From Thiothrix nivea DSM 5205 (GTDB lineage Bacteria; Pseudomonadota; Gammaproteobacteria; Thiotrichales; Thiotrichaceae): a DNA stretch of 64,000 nt. Made by a program: the position numbers and the translations under genes. This document shows, piece after piece, positions 24,417 to 33,221 of this stretch. The notes below the pieces were generated by a model. It did not search any database. It was not told the DNA's origin and saw only the letters and a list, made by a program, of their open reading frames with translations. The stretch is from contig NZ_JH651384.1 in the NCBI RefSeq assembly GCF_000260135.1, forward strand, positions 3,642,693-3,706,692, read 5' to 3'. Every line of letters begins with the position of its first letter. The stretch's first letter is position 1.

Positions 24417-25613
24417 ATGGGTGAAAAAAATATTAACTATTTGCCAGGGCTAATATTAATTTTGCTTGTTTCTGGCTGTGGCAAAGAGGGTGCTGAAAAT
24501 TCAACCGTATTGCGCGATGATTACGCTTCTGCCAGCGGCATGGCAGCTAATAGCAGCACACCAAGCAGTAGTCTGGTAGCCCCGCCTGTTGATAGTACGC
24601 AGGACAGCGCGTCAACCACGACGCCCGCCAGCAGCACTTCCAGCAGTAGTTCAAGCACGACGCCCGCCAGCAGCACCTCCAGCAGTAGTTCAAGCACGAC
24701 GCCCGCCAGCAGCACTTCCAGCAGTAGTTCAAGCACGACGCCCGCCAGCAGCACTTCCAGCAGTAGTTCAAGCACGACGCCCGCCAGTAGCACCTCCAGC
24801 AGTAGCTCAAGCACGACGCCCGCCAGTAGCACCTCCAGCAGTAGTTCAAGCACGACGCCCGCCAGTAGCACCTCCAGCAGTAGCTCAACCACCGCGTCCA
24901 CCAGTACTGCTACTGGCAGCAATACAACGGCTACGCCAGCCCCGGCGACACCCTCAACAACGGCCAGCAAGACATGGAATATCCTGTTGCTTGGTGATTC
25001 CATTACGCAAGGATACAAGGCAAAAGGCTACCGTTATGATTTATGGACAATGTTGCTTGATGATGGGTTAAAGTTTGATTTCCTGGGGAGTATGGATACA
25101 CCAGATCAATACGCAGGTACTTACCCCAATTACAAGGGTAAAAGCTTTGACCAGGATCATGAGGGGCACTCGGGGTGGCACGCGGATAGTGTCCTGCAAT
25201 ATATGGGTCAGTGGTTGCCGCAGTATGCCAAGCCCGATATTGTCCTGCTACATCTTGGCACCAACGATGTGTTGCAGGGGAAAAACGACAAACTCGTGAC
25301 TATCAGCGAACTCCGGCAAGTGATCGGGAAACTGAAAGCCAGAAACAGCAACGCCATTATTCTGGTTGCTGAAATCATCCCCAGCCTTGGTTTGTACTGG
25401 ACTAACCCCTATATCAATGAAGATGTTGCCGGGTACAATGCCGAAATAGTCAAAATGGTCAACAGCATGGCCGACCCCAAGGTGGTGTTGGTGGACATGT
25501 TCACTGGCTTCGATCCTGACGTGTACCTGTTTGATGGCGTCCACCCCAATGCCACGGGGGAACACATGATGGCGCAACGTTGGCGTGATGCATTGTTTGC
25601 CGCCATCAAATAA
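24417..25613 (+). CDS. SGNH/GDSL hydrolase lipoprotein with Ser/Thr repeat linker
   Basis: A 398-residue secreted lipoprotein. The signal ends in a lipobox (LILLVSGC, Cys at about residue 22). A Ser/Thr/Pro/Ala-rich stalk follows (about residues 40-180), made of seven copies of a 13-residue unit. The catalytic domain (about 185-398) has block I LLLGDSITQGYKAKGYRYDLW (catalytic Ser), a GH-type segment DQDHEGHSGWHAD, block III HLGTNDVLQGKND and block V FDGVHPNATGEHM with the Asp-x-x-His pair. This layout resembles carbohydrate esterase family 3-like enzymes that deacetylate xylan or other polysaccharides. AAGGAA precedes the ATG. The stalk probably holds the enzyme away from the outer membrane. 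Confidence 0.88.
   Translation: MGEKNINYLPGLILILLVSGCGKEGAENSTVLRDDYASASGMAANSSTPSSSLVAPPVDSTQDSASTTTPASSTSSSSSSTTPASSTSSSSSSTTPASSTSSSSSSTTPASSTSSSSSSTTPASSTSSSSSSTTPASSTSSSSSSTTPASSTSSSSSTTASTSTATGSNTTATPAPATPSTTASKTWNILLLGDSITQGYKAKGYRYDLWTMLLDDGLKFDFLGSMDTPDQYAGTYPNYKGKSFDQDHEGHSGWHADSVLQYMGQWLPQYAKPDIVLLHLGTNDVLQGKNDKLVTISELRQVIGKLKARNSNAIILVAEIIPSLGLYWTNPYINEDVAGYNAEIVKMVNSMADPKVVLVDMFTGFDPDVYLFDGVHPNATGEHMMAQRWRDALFAAIK
24618..24890 (+). repeat. Seven tandem 39-bp coding repeats
   Basis: Seven direct copies of a 39-bp unit starting ACGACGCCCGCCAG and coding for T-T-P-A-S-S-T followed by six serines (the last copy is slightly degenerate). They are nearly identical at DNA level (differences mostly AGC/AGT and ACT/ACC), which points to slippage or unequal recombination and likely copy-number variation among strains. 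Confidence 0.95.
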
Positions 25614-25719
25614 GGCATGAAGTGGCGTCTGTCTGGTCGCGGCCCATTGGCGTCGTGTCAGCCATTATGGAATAATCGCGCTTTCACCACCTGAATACAG
25701 AATTAAAGGAGTTGTCCGC

Positions 25720-26763
25720 ATGGACGAGAACAAGAAAAAAGCCCTTGCCGCCGCCTTAGGCCAGATCGAACGTCAGTTCGGCAAGGGTGCGGTCATGCGC
25801 ATGGGTGATACCAATGCAATCCGTGATGTGGACGTGATTTCCACCGGCTCCCTGACGCTGGACATCGCGTTGGGTATTGGCGGTCTGCCGAAAGGCCGTG
25901 TGGTCGAGATTTACGGGCCGGAATCTTCCGGCAAGACCACGCTGACCCTGCAAGTGATTGCAGAATGCCAGAAGCAGGGGGGTACAGCGGCATTCGTCGA
26001 CGCGGAACACGCGCTCGACCCGATTTACGCGCAAAAACTGGGCGTCAACGTCGACGACCTGCTGGTTTCCCAACCGGATACCGGCGAACAGGCGTTGGAA
26101 ATTGCCGACATGCTGGTGCGTTCCGGCGCGGTTGATATCGTGGTCATCGACTCGGTAGCCGCACTGACGCCGAAGGCTGAAATCGAGGGTGACATGGGTG
26201 ATTCCCACGTTGGTCTGCAAGCCCGTCTGATGTCACAAGCGCTGCGTAAACTGACCGGGAACATCAAGCGTTCCAACACGCTGGTGATTTTCATCAACCA
26301 GATTCGCATGAAAATCGGCGTTATGTTCGGCAACCCGGAAACTACCACCGGTGGTAATGCGCTGAAGTTCTATTCTTCGGTGCGTCTGGACATCCGCCGT
26401 ATTGGTGCGATCAAAAAAGGCGACGAAATCACCGGTTCCGAAACCCGCGTCAAAGTCGTCAAGAACAAAATGGCACCGCCGTTCAAGCAGGCCGAATTTG
26501 AAATCCTCTATGGTGAAGGCATTTCCCGTGAAGGCGAGCTGATTGATCTCGGCGTCAAGCAGGAGCTGGTCGGCAAGGCTGGCGCATGGTACAGCTACAA
26601 GGGTGAAAAAATCGGCCAAGGCAAGGATAATGCCCGTACCTATTTGAAAGAGCATCCGGAAATCGCTGCCGAAATTGAGCAGGCTATCCGTGCCGAAGCA
26701 CTGAGTATCAATATGTCCAGTAACGGCGCAGAAGATGCAGATGCCGGTGACGACGACGCCTGA
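25720..26763 (+). CDS. recA: Recombinase RecA
   Basis: A 347-residue RecA, the strand-exchange protein for homologous recombination and activator of SOS self-cleavage. The P-loop GPESSGKT is at residues 66-73. Other visible features are [29 protein letters not shown] (loop L2 region) and an acidic C-terminus ([12 protein letters not shown]). AAAGGAG precedes the ATG. No canonical CTGT-N8-ACAG LexA box is seen in the 100 bases upstream. The stop overlaps the start of recX (TGATG). Confidence 0.98.
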   Translation: MDENKKKALAAALGQIERQFGKGAVMRMGDTNAIRDVDVISTGSLTLDIALGIGGLPKGRVVEIYGPESSGKTTLTLQVIAECQKQGGTAAFVDAEHALDPIYAQKLGVNVDDLLVSQPDTGEQALEIADMLVRSGAVDIVVIDSVAALTPKAEIEGDMGDSHVGLQARLMSQALRKLTGNIKRSNTLVIFINQIRMKIGVMFGNPETTTGGNALKFYSSVRLDIRRIGAIKKGDEITGSETRVKVVKNKMAPPFKQAEFEILYGEGISREGELIDLGVKQELVGKAGAWYSYKGEKIGQGKDNARTYLKEHPEIAAEIEQAIRAEALSINMSSNGAEDADAGDDDA

Positions 26764-27218
26764 TGTATGAGGGGGCGCATGACTGCGAAGCCGCAGCCGT
26801 GCGCCTGCTGGCACAGCGCGAGCATTCCCGTCGGGAACTCGCGCAAAAGTTGCGCCAACGCTGCGAATGCGATACAGATAGCCTGAACCGGCTGCTGGAG
26901 CGTTTACAGGAGCTGGGTTATCTGGACGATACCCGTTACGCGGGCATGTTTGTCCGTTCATCCGTCACGCGGGGGCGGGGGCCGCAACGAATTGCCTATG
27001 AATTGCGGGATCGCGGCGTAGATGACATCATCGCCGCGCAGGCATTGGCGGAAGCCGATGTCGACTGGCAGGCGCTTGCCGCTGAACAGCGCGAAAAGAA
27101 GTTTGGCAGGGTTATCCCTGCGGATTACAAGGAACGCGCCCGGCAGTCACGATTTCTGGCCGGGCGCGGTTTTTATATGGATACGATCAAGGCCGTTTTC
27201 CAACGTCGCCCGGATTGA
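26763..27218 (+). CDS. recX: RecA regulator RecX
   Basis: A 151-residue RecX, which caps and inhibits RecA filaments. The family's three-helix repeats are visible: AAAVRLLAQREHSRRELAQKLRQR, then ERLQELGYLDDTRYAGMFVRS with RGRGPQRIAYELRDRGVD, then a C-terminal KERARQSRFLAGRGFYMDTIKAVF. The start overlaps the recA stop by one base, so expression depends on recA read-through, the usual arrangement. Confidence 0.95.
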   Translation: MYEGAHDCEAAAVRLLAQREHSRRELAQKLRQRCECDTDSLNRLLERLQELGYLDDTRYAGMFVRSSVTRGRGPQRIAYELRDRGVDDIIAAQALAEADVDWQALAAEQREKKFGRVIPADYKERARQSRFLAGRGFYMDTIKAVFQRRPD

Positions 27219-27236
27219 ACGGGTGTGGGTAGAGTC

Positions 27237-29849
27237 ATGACAACTGCTGAATTAAGACAACAATTTCTCGATTTCTTCGCCAGTAAAGGGCACGAAATCG
27301 TTCCTTCCAGCTCATTGGTGCCGGGTAATGACCCGACCCTGCTGTTTACCAATGCAGGGATGGTGCAGTTCAAGGATGTGTTCCTGGGTATGGACAAGCG
27401 CTCCTACAACCGCGCTACCAGTTCCCAGCGCTGTGTGCGGGCAGGGGGCAAGCATAATGACCTGGAAAACGTCGGCTACACTGCACGTCATCACACCTTC
27501 TTTGAAATGTTGGGTAACTTCAGTTTCGGTGATTATTTCAAGGAAGATGCGATCAAGTATGCGTGGGAATTCCTCACTGACGTGCTGAAACTGCCCAAAG
27601 GCAAGCTGTGGGTGACGGTCTACGCGGAAGATGACGAAGCTTATGGCATCTGGACGCAGAAAATGGGTATCCCGCTTGACCGTATTACCCGTATCGGCGA
27701 CAACAAGGGTGCGCGTTTCGCTTCCGACAACTTCTGGCAAATGGGTGACACCGGCCCCTGTGGCCCGTGTACCGAGATTTTCTACGATCACGGTGAACAC
27801 ATTTGGGGTGGCCCGCCGGGTACGCCTGAAGAAGATGGCGACCGTTACATCGAAATCTGGAACCTCGTGTTCATGCAGTACGAGCGTACCAAAGATGGTG
27901 AAATGATCCCGCTACCCAAGCCTTCCGTTGATACCGGCATGGGCATGGAGCGTCTGGCGGCGGTTATGCAGGGTGTGCATAGCAACTACGAAATCGACCT
28001 GTTCCAGACGTTGCTGAAAAAAGCGGCGGAACTGGCTCCCAATGCTGACCCGGAAAACCCTTCGCTCAAGGTGGTTGCCGACCACATCCGTTCCTGCTCC
28101 TTCCTGATTGTGGATGGTGTGTTGCCGTCCAATGAAGGCCGTGGTTATGTGCTGCGCCGGATTATCCGCCGTGCTATCCGACACGGTTACAAGCTGGGCA
28201 TGGCTTCTCCGTTCTTCCACAAGATGGTGCAACCGCTTGTGGCGGAAATGGGGCAGGCTTACCCTGAGCTGGCTGAGGCTCAGTCCCGCGTGGAAGAAGC
28301 GCTGGAAAAAGAAGAGCGCCGCTTTGCCGAAACGCTGGAGCAGGGCATGAAGATTCTGGAAGACGCCATCGGCAATATGTCCGGCGACACCATTGACGGT
28401 GAAACGGTCTTCAAGCTCTACGACACCTACGGCTTCCCGGTTGACCTGACCGGCGACATTGCCCGTGAGCGTAACCTCAAGCTGGACGAAGCTGGTTTTG
28501 AAGTCGCCATGAATGCGCAGCGTGAACGCGCCCGCGCGGCTGGCAAGTTCGGCACGGATTACGGCGAAAAGCTGGCTGTCAGCGGTGCAACCGAGTTCCA
28601 CGGTTATGACATGCTGTCGGAAACTTCTACAGTGGTTTCCCTGTTCCGTAAAGGCGAAGCTGTCACTACCTTGCAAGCGGGTGATGAAGGTCAGGTTGTG
28701 CTGGATCATACTCCGTTCTATGCTGAATCCGGCGGTCAGGTAGGCGATGCCGGTGTGTTGTTCACCGACAAAGCTGTGTTCCGGGTCACTGATACCCGTA
28801 AACAAGGTTCCACCTTTGTCCACTTCGGCAAGCTGGAATCAGGCGAATTGTCCGCTGGCGCAGAGGTAACAGCGGAGGTTGATGCTGACCGTCGGCAGGC
28901 CATCATCCTTAACCATTCCGCTACCCATCTGATGCATGCGGCGCTGCGCCAGGTGCTGGGCACGCACGTTGAACAGAAAGGTTCACTGGTAACACCGGAT
29001 CGCCTGCGTTTCGACTTCTCCCAACCCGAGCCGGTCACGGCTGAACAGATTGCCGAGGTGGAAGCCATCGTCAACCGCGAAATCCGCCAGAATGCGGCCA
29101 CTTCCGCCCAGGTCATGTCGATGGATGATGCCAAGCAAGCTGGTGCAATGGCACTGTTCGGCGAGAAATATGGCGACGAAGTGCGTGTGCTGAAAATCGG
29201 TTTCTCCACCGAGCTGTGTGGTGGTTGCCACGTTGGGCGCAGTGGTGACATCGGTCTGTTCAAGATTGTCAGTGAAGGTGGTGTTGCTGCCGGTATCCGC
29301 CGTATCGAAGCGGTCACGGGGGCAAATGCCATGAGCTGGCTGAATGATGTCACCAGCCGACTGGACAGCATAGCCCGCCTGCTCAAATCCAACCCGACCG
29401 AAATCGGCGACAAGCTCGACGCCATGCTGCAAAAGAACCGTGCACTGGAAAAAGAGCTGGAGCAGCTCAAGGGTAAAATGGCATCCCAGGCAGGTTCCAG
29501 CCTTGCTGACCAGGCAGTGGAAGTCGGTGGCCTACGCGTGTTGGCGGCCAATCTGGAAGGCGCTGATCCCAAATCCCTCCGTGATACTGTTGACCAGCTC
29601 AAGAACAAATTGGGCAAGGCAGTAGTGATCCTGGCGGCAGTCACTGATGGCAAGGTCAGTCTGGTGGCAGGGGTCACCAAGGATGAAACCGCCAAGGTCA
29701 AGGCAGGTGAGCTGTTGAACTTCGTCGCCCAGCAAATCGGCGGCAAGGGCGGTGGCCGCCCCGACATGGCGCAAGGTGGTGGTACAGATGTAGCGGCGCT
29801 CCCGGCGGCACTGGCTTCAGTGCAGTTCTGGGTAGCCGAGAAACTTTAA
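27237..29849 (+). CDS. alaS: Alanyl-tRNA synthetase AlaS
   Basis: An 870-residue class II tRNA synthetase. The N-terminus [28 protein letters not shown], the class II motif region [20 protein letters not shown] and the C-terminal C-Ala domain are typical. The editing domain carries the zinc ligands in [11 protein letters not shown] and [13 protein letters not shown]. The ATG at 27237 is preferred to the GTG four codons earlier; GGGTAGAG precedes it. It follows recX by 18 bases, as in many gammaproteobacteria (recA-recX-alaS), and lysC follows after 23 bases. Confidence 0.98.
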   Translation: MTTAELRQQFLDFFASKGHEIVPSSSLVPGNDPTLLFTNAGMVQFKDVFLGMDKRSYNRATSSQRCVRAGGKHNDLENVGYTARHHTFFEMLGNFSFGDYFKEDAIKYAWEFLTDVLKLPKGKLWVTVYAEDDEAYGIWTQKMGIPLDRITRIGDNKGARFASDNFWQMGDTGPCGPCTEIFYDHGEHIWGGPPGTPEEDGDRYIEIWNLVFMQYERTKDGEMIPLPKPSVDTGMGMERLAAVMQGVHSNYEIDLFQTLLKKAAELAPNADPENPSLKVVADHIRSCSFLIVDGVLPSNEGRGYVLRRIIRRAIRHGYKLGMASPFFHKMVQPLVAEMGQAYPELAEAQSRVEEALEKEERRFAETLEQGMKILEDAIGNMSGDTIDGETVFKLYDTYGFPVDLTGDIARERNLKLDEAGFEVAMNAQRERARAAGKFGTDYGEKLAVSGATEFHGYDMLSETSTVVSLFRKGEAVTTLQAGDEGQVVLDHTPFYAESGGQVGDAGVLFTDKAVFRVTDTRKQGSTFVHFGKLESGELSAGAEVTAEVDADRRQAIILNHSATHLMHAALRQVLGTHVEQKGSLVTPDRLRFDFSQPEPVTAEQIAEVEAIVNREIRQNAATSAQVMSMDDAKQAGAMALFGEKYGDEVRVLKIGFSTELCGGCHVGRSGDIGLFKIVSEGGVAAGIRRIEAVTGANAMSWLNDVTSRLDSIARLLKSNPTEIGDKLDAMLQKNRALEKELEQLKGKMASQAGSSLADQAVEVGGLRVLAANLEGADPKSLRDTVDQLKNKLGKAVVILAAVTDGKVSLVAGVTKDETAKVKAGELLNFVAQQIGGKGGGRPDMAQGGGTDVAALPAALASVQFWVAEKL

Positions 29850-29872
29850 TTTCATAGGTAAGCAATTAAGCA

Positions 29873-31105
29873 ATGGCACTGATCGTACAGAAATACGGCG
29901 GTACTTCCGTTGGCTCGCCCGAACGTATCGAGGCGGTGGCTGACCGGGTAATCCGCTGGAAACAACAGGGCAACGATGTCATCGTGGTGGTTTCCGCGAT
30001 GTCGGGCGAAACCAACAAGCTGGTCGCGCTGATCAACGCAATCAACCCGCAGGGTTCTGAACGTGAGAAGGACGCGATCCTTTCCACTGGCGAACAGGTC
30101 ACGATTGGCTTGTTGTGTCTGGCGCTGGAAAAGAAAGGTCAGCCCGCGCGTTCCTACACCGGCGCTCAGGTTCGCATCCTCACCGATGACGCCCATACCA
30201 AGGCGCGTATTCGCGATATTGGCGCTGAGCCTATCCGCGCTGATTTGGCAGCAGGTAAAGTCGTTGTCGTCGCTGGTTTCCAGGGCGTTGCCGACGATGG
30301 CAGTATCACCACGCTGGGTCGTGGCGGTTCCGACACCACCGGAGTGGCGCTGGCGGTCGCGCTGAAAGCCGACGAATGCCAGATTTACACCGACGTGGAC
30401 GGCGTTTATACCACCGACCCGCGCATTGAACCCAAGGCTCGCCATATTCCTGCGCTGACGCTGGAAGAGATGCTGGAAATGGCCAGTCAGGGTTCCAAGG
30501 TACTGCAAATCCGCTCGGTGGAGTTTGCCTACAAATATGATATGCCTATCCGCGTGCTTTCCAGTTTTGACGAATTTGGGGAAGGCAAAAGCACGCTGGT
30601 CACTCGTGAGGAAGATGTAATGGAAGAAGTATCCGTCCGTGGTATTGCGTTCAACCGCGATGAAGCCCAATTGACCGTGACGGGCGTGCCTGACCGCCCT
30701 GGCGTTGCTTACCAGATTCTGGGGCCGATTTCCGACGCCAATATCGAAGTGGACATGATCGTGCAGAATATCGGCTCTGACGGCACGACGGATTTCACCT
30801 TTACCGTGCATAAGAATGATTACGCCAAGGCTCGCCAAATTCTCTGCAAAACGGGTGAGGCACTGGGGGCGAAGCAGTGTAGTGGTGATGAAAACATAGC
30901 TAAGGTGGCGATTGTCGGGGCGGGGATGCGTTCCCATGCCGGGGTTGCCAGCAAGATGTTCAAAACGTTGGCGGACGAAGGCATCAACATCCGCATGATT
31001 TCCACCTCTGAAATCAAGGTTGCCGTGGTGGTGGACGAGAAATATCTGGAATTGGCGGTGCGAGTCTTGCACGAGGCTTTCGGGTTGGAGCAGGCAGCGG
31101 ATTAG
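29873..31105 (+). CDS. lysC: Aspartate kinase LysC
   Basis: A 410-residue aspartokinase, the first step from aspartate to lysine, threonine, methionine and diaminopimelate. The kinase domain begins LIVQKYGGTSVGSPERI and includes TLGRGGSDTTGVALAVAL (ATP/aspartate site). The C-terminal half has paired ACT domains (VTGVPDRPGVAYQIL and VAIVGAGMRSHAGVASKMF with IRMISTSEIKVAVVV), which bind feedback effectors, usually lysine and threonine. It lies 23 bases after alaS and is followed by a strong terminator, then csrA; alaS-lysC-csrA is a conserved order. dapC and dapD of the same pathway lie 28 kb away in this window. Confidence 0.97.
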   Translation: MALIVQKYGGTSVGSPERIEAVADRVIRWKQQGNDVIVVVSAMSGETNKLVALINAINPQGSEREKDAILSTGEQVTIGLLCLALEKKGQPARSYTGAQVRILTDDAHTKARIRDIGAEPIRADLAAGKVVVVAGFQGVADDGSITTLGRGGSDTTGVALAVALKADECQIYTDVDGVYTTDPRIEPKARHIPALTLEEMLEMASQGSKVLQIRSVEFAYKYDMPIRVLSSFDEFGEGKSTLVTREEDVMEEVSVRGIAFNRDEAQLTVTGVPDRPGVAYQILGPISDANIEVDMIVQNIGSDGTTDFTFTVHKNDYAKARQILCKTGEALGAKQCSGDENIAKVAIVGAGMRSHAGVASKMFKTLADEGINIRMISTSEIKVAVVVDEKYLELAVRVLHEAFGLEQAAD

Positions 31106-31130
31106 TTTGCAGGTAAATTTTTTATCTGCC

Positions 31131-31169
31131 AGGGCCATTGCTACAGTTGCTGTGCAATGGCCTTTTTTT
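31131..31169 (+). terminator. Terminator after lysC
   Basis: GGCCATTGC at 31133-31141 pairs with GCAATGGCC at 31154-31162, followed by TTTTTTTG. It ends the recA-recX-alaS-lysC transcript before csrA. Confidence 0.85.
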
Positions 31170-31374
31170 GTTCAGGCATTAAGCATTTAAGTGTATTAAT
31201 GTTTGTTGTGTAAATAACACATTGGTAAAAACGCAACGTAGCATCTTGATAGTTAAGCTTAAGTTAAGTGCGTGTGTGGGATTGTTCAACATACCAACGG
31301 TTATCGCTGAGGGCTGATGGGTCGTCAGGGGGCTTTTTGGACATATAAATGCAGCAATATGGAGATTATGCGGT

Positions 31375-31575
31375 ATGTTAATTCTGACGCGGAGGGTAGG
31401 AGAGACCCTCATGATTGGGGATAATATAAGCGTTACGGTATTAGGGGTTAAGGGTAACCAGGTGCGTCTGGGCATCAACGCGCCGAAAGATGTTGCCGTG
31501 CATCGCGAAGAAATTTTTGAGCGTATCCGGCACGAGCAACTCGACCCGGTTGCCATTGAAGAAAACGTGAATTAG
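31375..31575 (+). CDS. csrA: Carbon storage regulator CsrA
   Basis: A 66-residue RNA-binding translational regulator. The full family sequence is visible: [16 protein letters not shown] with the key Arg in the first strand, [27 protein letters not shown] containing the VHREEI core, and a slightly extended tail. It binds GGA motifs in mRNA leaders and usually represses glycogen and biofilm genes. It has its own 5' region of about 200 bases downstream of the lysC terminator; two tRNA genes follow, again a conserved csrA-tRNA-Ser arrangement. Confidence 0.97.
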   Translation: MLILTRRVGETLMIGDNISVTVLGVKGNQVRLGINAPKDVAVHREEIFERIRHEQLDPVAIEENVN

Positions 31576-31632
31576 GGCTTTACGTTCTCTTGTCTTGAAG
31601 GTATTCTTACCGCCTTCACTGAGTACCCAACT

Positions 31633-31723
31633 GGAGAGGTGGCCGAGAGGCCGAAGGCGCTCCCCTGCTAAGGGAGTATGGGCCAAAAGCCCATCGCGGG
31701 TTCGAATCCCGCCCTCTCCGCCA
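31633..31723 (+). tRNA. tRNA-Ser (GCU)
   Basis: Acceptor GGAGAGG pairs with CCTCTCC before G and an encoded CCA. The anticodon loop is CTGCTAA between CTCCC and GGGAG, giving anticodon GCU. A long class II variable arm (TATGGGCCAAAAGCCCAT region) and the TTCGAATC T-loop are present. 91 bases with CCA. Confidence 0.97.
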
Positions 31724-31802
31724 TTTCAGTTTCAGGCTGGAAAGTTTGAGATTGTACTTGACCGGATTCGGTGAAATGCGCATAATGCGCCGCTCATTCA
31801 GC

Positions 31803-31879
31803 GCATCCGTAGCTCAGTTGGATAGAGTACCTGGCTACGAACCAGGTGGTCGGAGGTTCGAATCCTTCCGGATGCGCCA
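31803..31879 (+). tRNA. tRNA-Arg (ACG)
   Basis: Acceptor GCATCCG pairs with CGGATGC, followed by G and an encoded CCA. The D-arm AGCTCAGTTGGATAGAGTA, the anticodon stem CCTGG/CCAGG with loop CTACGAA (anticodon ACG, read as ICG after modification) and the T-arm GGAGGTTCGAATCCTTC are clear. 77 bases. Confidence 0.97.
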
Positions 31880-31887
31880 TCTATATC

Positions 31888-31917
31888 AAAGGGTTGCTTA
31901 CGGCAGCCCTTTTTTTG
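31888..31917 (+). terminator. Terminator after the tRNA pair
   Basis: AAGGGTTGC pairs with GCAGCCCTT (one G-T), loop TTACG, then seven T residues. It ends the csrA/tRNA transcript before the convergent LysR gene. Confidence 0.85.
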
Positions 31918-31961
31918 TTTGCTGATACCACTATCAGCTCAGGCATTCCTGTAAAACCCCA

Positions 31962-32840
31962 TTAATCCAGATGATCTGCATAATATTCCAGAATACTCAG
32001 CAGGATTTTGGCTGCATTTGATAGCGTGCGTTTACGGTGGAATATGACCCCTAGATAACGTTGCAGGGTTAAGGGGGTCTGTACAGTCGCAAGCTTGTCA
32101 TCCAGCATGGTATGCGGTAGCAGTGACCAGCCAAGACCAGCACTGACAAGCATTTTCAGCGTTTCGAGGTAATTGGTGTTGATGTAGACATCCAGTTGGC
32201 TATCGTAGGGAGCCAGTGCCTGCCGGATGAGCCGGTAAGTGTAGGTGTCTTTCCCAGGCATGACGCAGCGGTGTTTCACCAATTCCTCCAGACTGAGCGC
32301 AGACTGTTTGCTCAGATGATGATCGGGGTTGGCAACGATATGCATCCGGTCTGTCCAGATATGTTGTGCCTGTAACTGCTCCGGCAATTCGGTCGGCAGG
32401 GTGATCAGGGCGAGTTCCAGTTCACCCCGTTCCACCGCCAGGCAAGCCTGTTCGGAATCCACGAAATGCAAATCCAACCGTACTGATGGATGTTCCCGGT
32501 TGAAATGTGTCAGGGCAGGGGGCAGGCGGCGCAGCCCGATATGGTGGCTGGTTCCCATCACCAGAAAGCCTTGCAGATTGCCGGAAAGGTTGGAGGCAAC
32601 GCGGCGGATGTCTTCCAGTTCGTTACGCAAAGCCTGTACCCGTGGCAGCAGGGCGTGCCCGGCTTCAGTCAGCGTAACCTTGCGGTTAATGCGGTTGAAC
32701 AGCGGCGTACCCAGCTCGTTTTCCAGTTGATGGATGCGTTTGCTGATGGCGGGCTGGGTAATGAAAAGCGCCTCGGCAGCCAGTGAAAACGATTGGTGAC
32801 GGGCGACTTCGATGAAGGCGTTGAGGTGATTGATGTCCAT
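31962..32840 (-). CDS. LysR-type transcriptional regulator (probable leu regulator)
   Basis: A 292-residue LTTR. The N-terminal winged helix-turn-helix is clear (HLNAFIEVARHQSFSLAAEALFITQPAISKRIHQLENELGTPLFNR), followed by a substrate-binding domain from about residue 90 to the end (GRLPPA... to GLGWSLLPHTML). Immediately upstream (32844-32866) is a perfect ATGGATTC-N7-GAATCCAT palindrome, and the same dyad stands before leuC 14 kb away (47057-47079). In relatives an LTTR gene is often divergent from leuC, so I infer that this protein controls leuCDB and that the island between them is a later insertion. The effector is unknown. The subfamily resembles CysB/LeuO-type metabolic regulators only in general layout. 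Confidence 0.9.
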   Translation of the reverse strand: MDINHLNAFIEVARHQSFSLAAEALFITQPAISKRIHQLENELGTPLFNRINRKVTLTEAGHALLPRVQALRNELEDIRRVASNLSGNLQGFLVMGTSHHIGLRRLPPALTHFNREHPSVRLDLHFVDSEQACLAVERGELELALITLPTELPEQLQAQHIWTDRMHIVANPDHHLSKQSALSLEELVKHRCVMPGKDTYTYRLIRQALAPYDSQLDVYINTNYLETLKMLVSAGLGWSLLPHTMLDDKLATVQTPLTLQRYLGVIFHRKRTLSNAAKILLSILEYYADHLD

Positions 32841-32843
32841 ACA

Positions 32844-32866
32844 ATGGATTCTATTCTGGAATCCAT
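32844..32866. promoter_or_regulatory. Operator-like palindrome at the left edge of the island
   Basis: ATGGATTC-TATTCTG-GAATCCAT, a perfect 8-bp dyad with a 7-base spacer, three bases upstream of the LysR start codon. It has the size of an LTTR recognition site and probably serves autoregulation. The same half-sites and spacing recur before leuC. The bases just beyond it (TGAGAATCATGAGTTATATTGAT) also resemble those after the leuC copy (TGAAAATTATGAATTTTATTTAT). Confidence 0.7.
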
Positions 32867-33221
32867 CCTGTGAGAATCATGAGTTATATTGATTTGTTTG
32901 TGGGTATGTTTTCGCCTGCATGTATACTTATTCAGCCATAAGACAGGTTAATTTATGCATTATCTGCCCATCAACAGGATAAAAAAGCGACAAGCAGAAA
33001 TGTTTCGCCGGCTAATGCTCTTGGGCATTCAGGGCGCAGAATAATTTAACAATGGCTCTATATGCGTTCTGGGTCTTATGTGTTCCGATCGTGACTAATC
33101 GTGTCGTAAGCACTTGCTACTTAAGAAATAGTTTGCATGGTCTCAGGTTGGATTTTTCCCAGTACTCTGGAATCCATACAGAGCCTTGCTTAATTTGATA
33201 ACAGTTATGGTCTGCTCAGTG
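32867..33221. promoter_or_regulatory. Intergenic region upstream of surface protein 1
   Basis: A 355-base stretch with no gene seen. It begins with sequence similar to the leuC promoter region. It contains one diverged copy of the core found before the other two surface-protein genes (33013-33050, TAATGCTCTTGGGCATTCAGG onward to GCAGAATAATTTAA). A lone half-operator, CTGGAATCCAT, lies at 33167-33177. The promoter itself cannot be placed with confidence. Confidence 0.5.

Noticed and set aside
24618-24890. CRISPR-like direct repeats
   Set aside because: The 39-bp units are contiguous without spacers, in-frame within a lipoprotein gene, and there are no cas genes.
24521-25018. 165-codon antisense frame rich in Leu/Val/Glu opposite the SGNH gene
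   Set aside because: It is the mirror of the Ser/Thr repeat; its repetitive leucine pattern is a by-product of the 39-bp unit.
25620-25719. LexA box before recA
   Set aside because: CTGAATACAG is present but no CTGT-N8-ACAG dyad; the match is only half a site.
33167-33177. Third full LysR operator upstream of surface protein 1
   Set aside because: Only one half-site (GGAATCCAT) is intact; the other half at 33148-33156 is TTGGATTTT at a different spacing.
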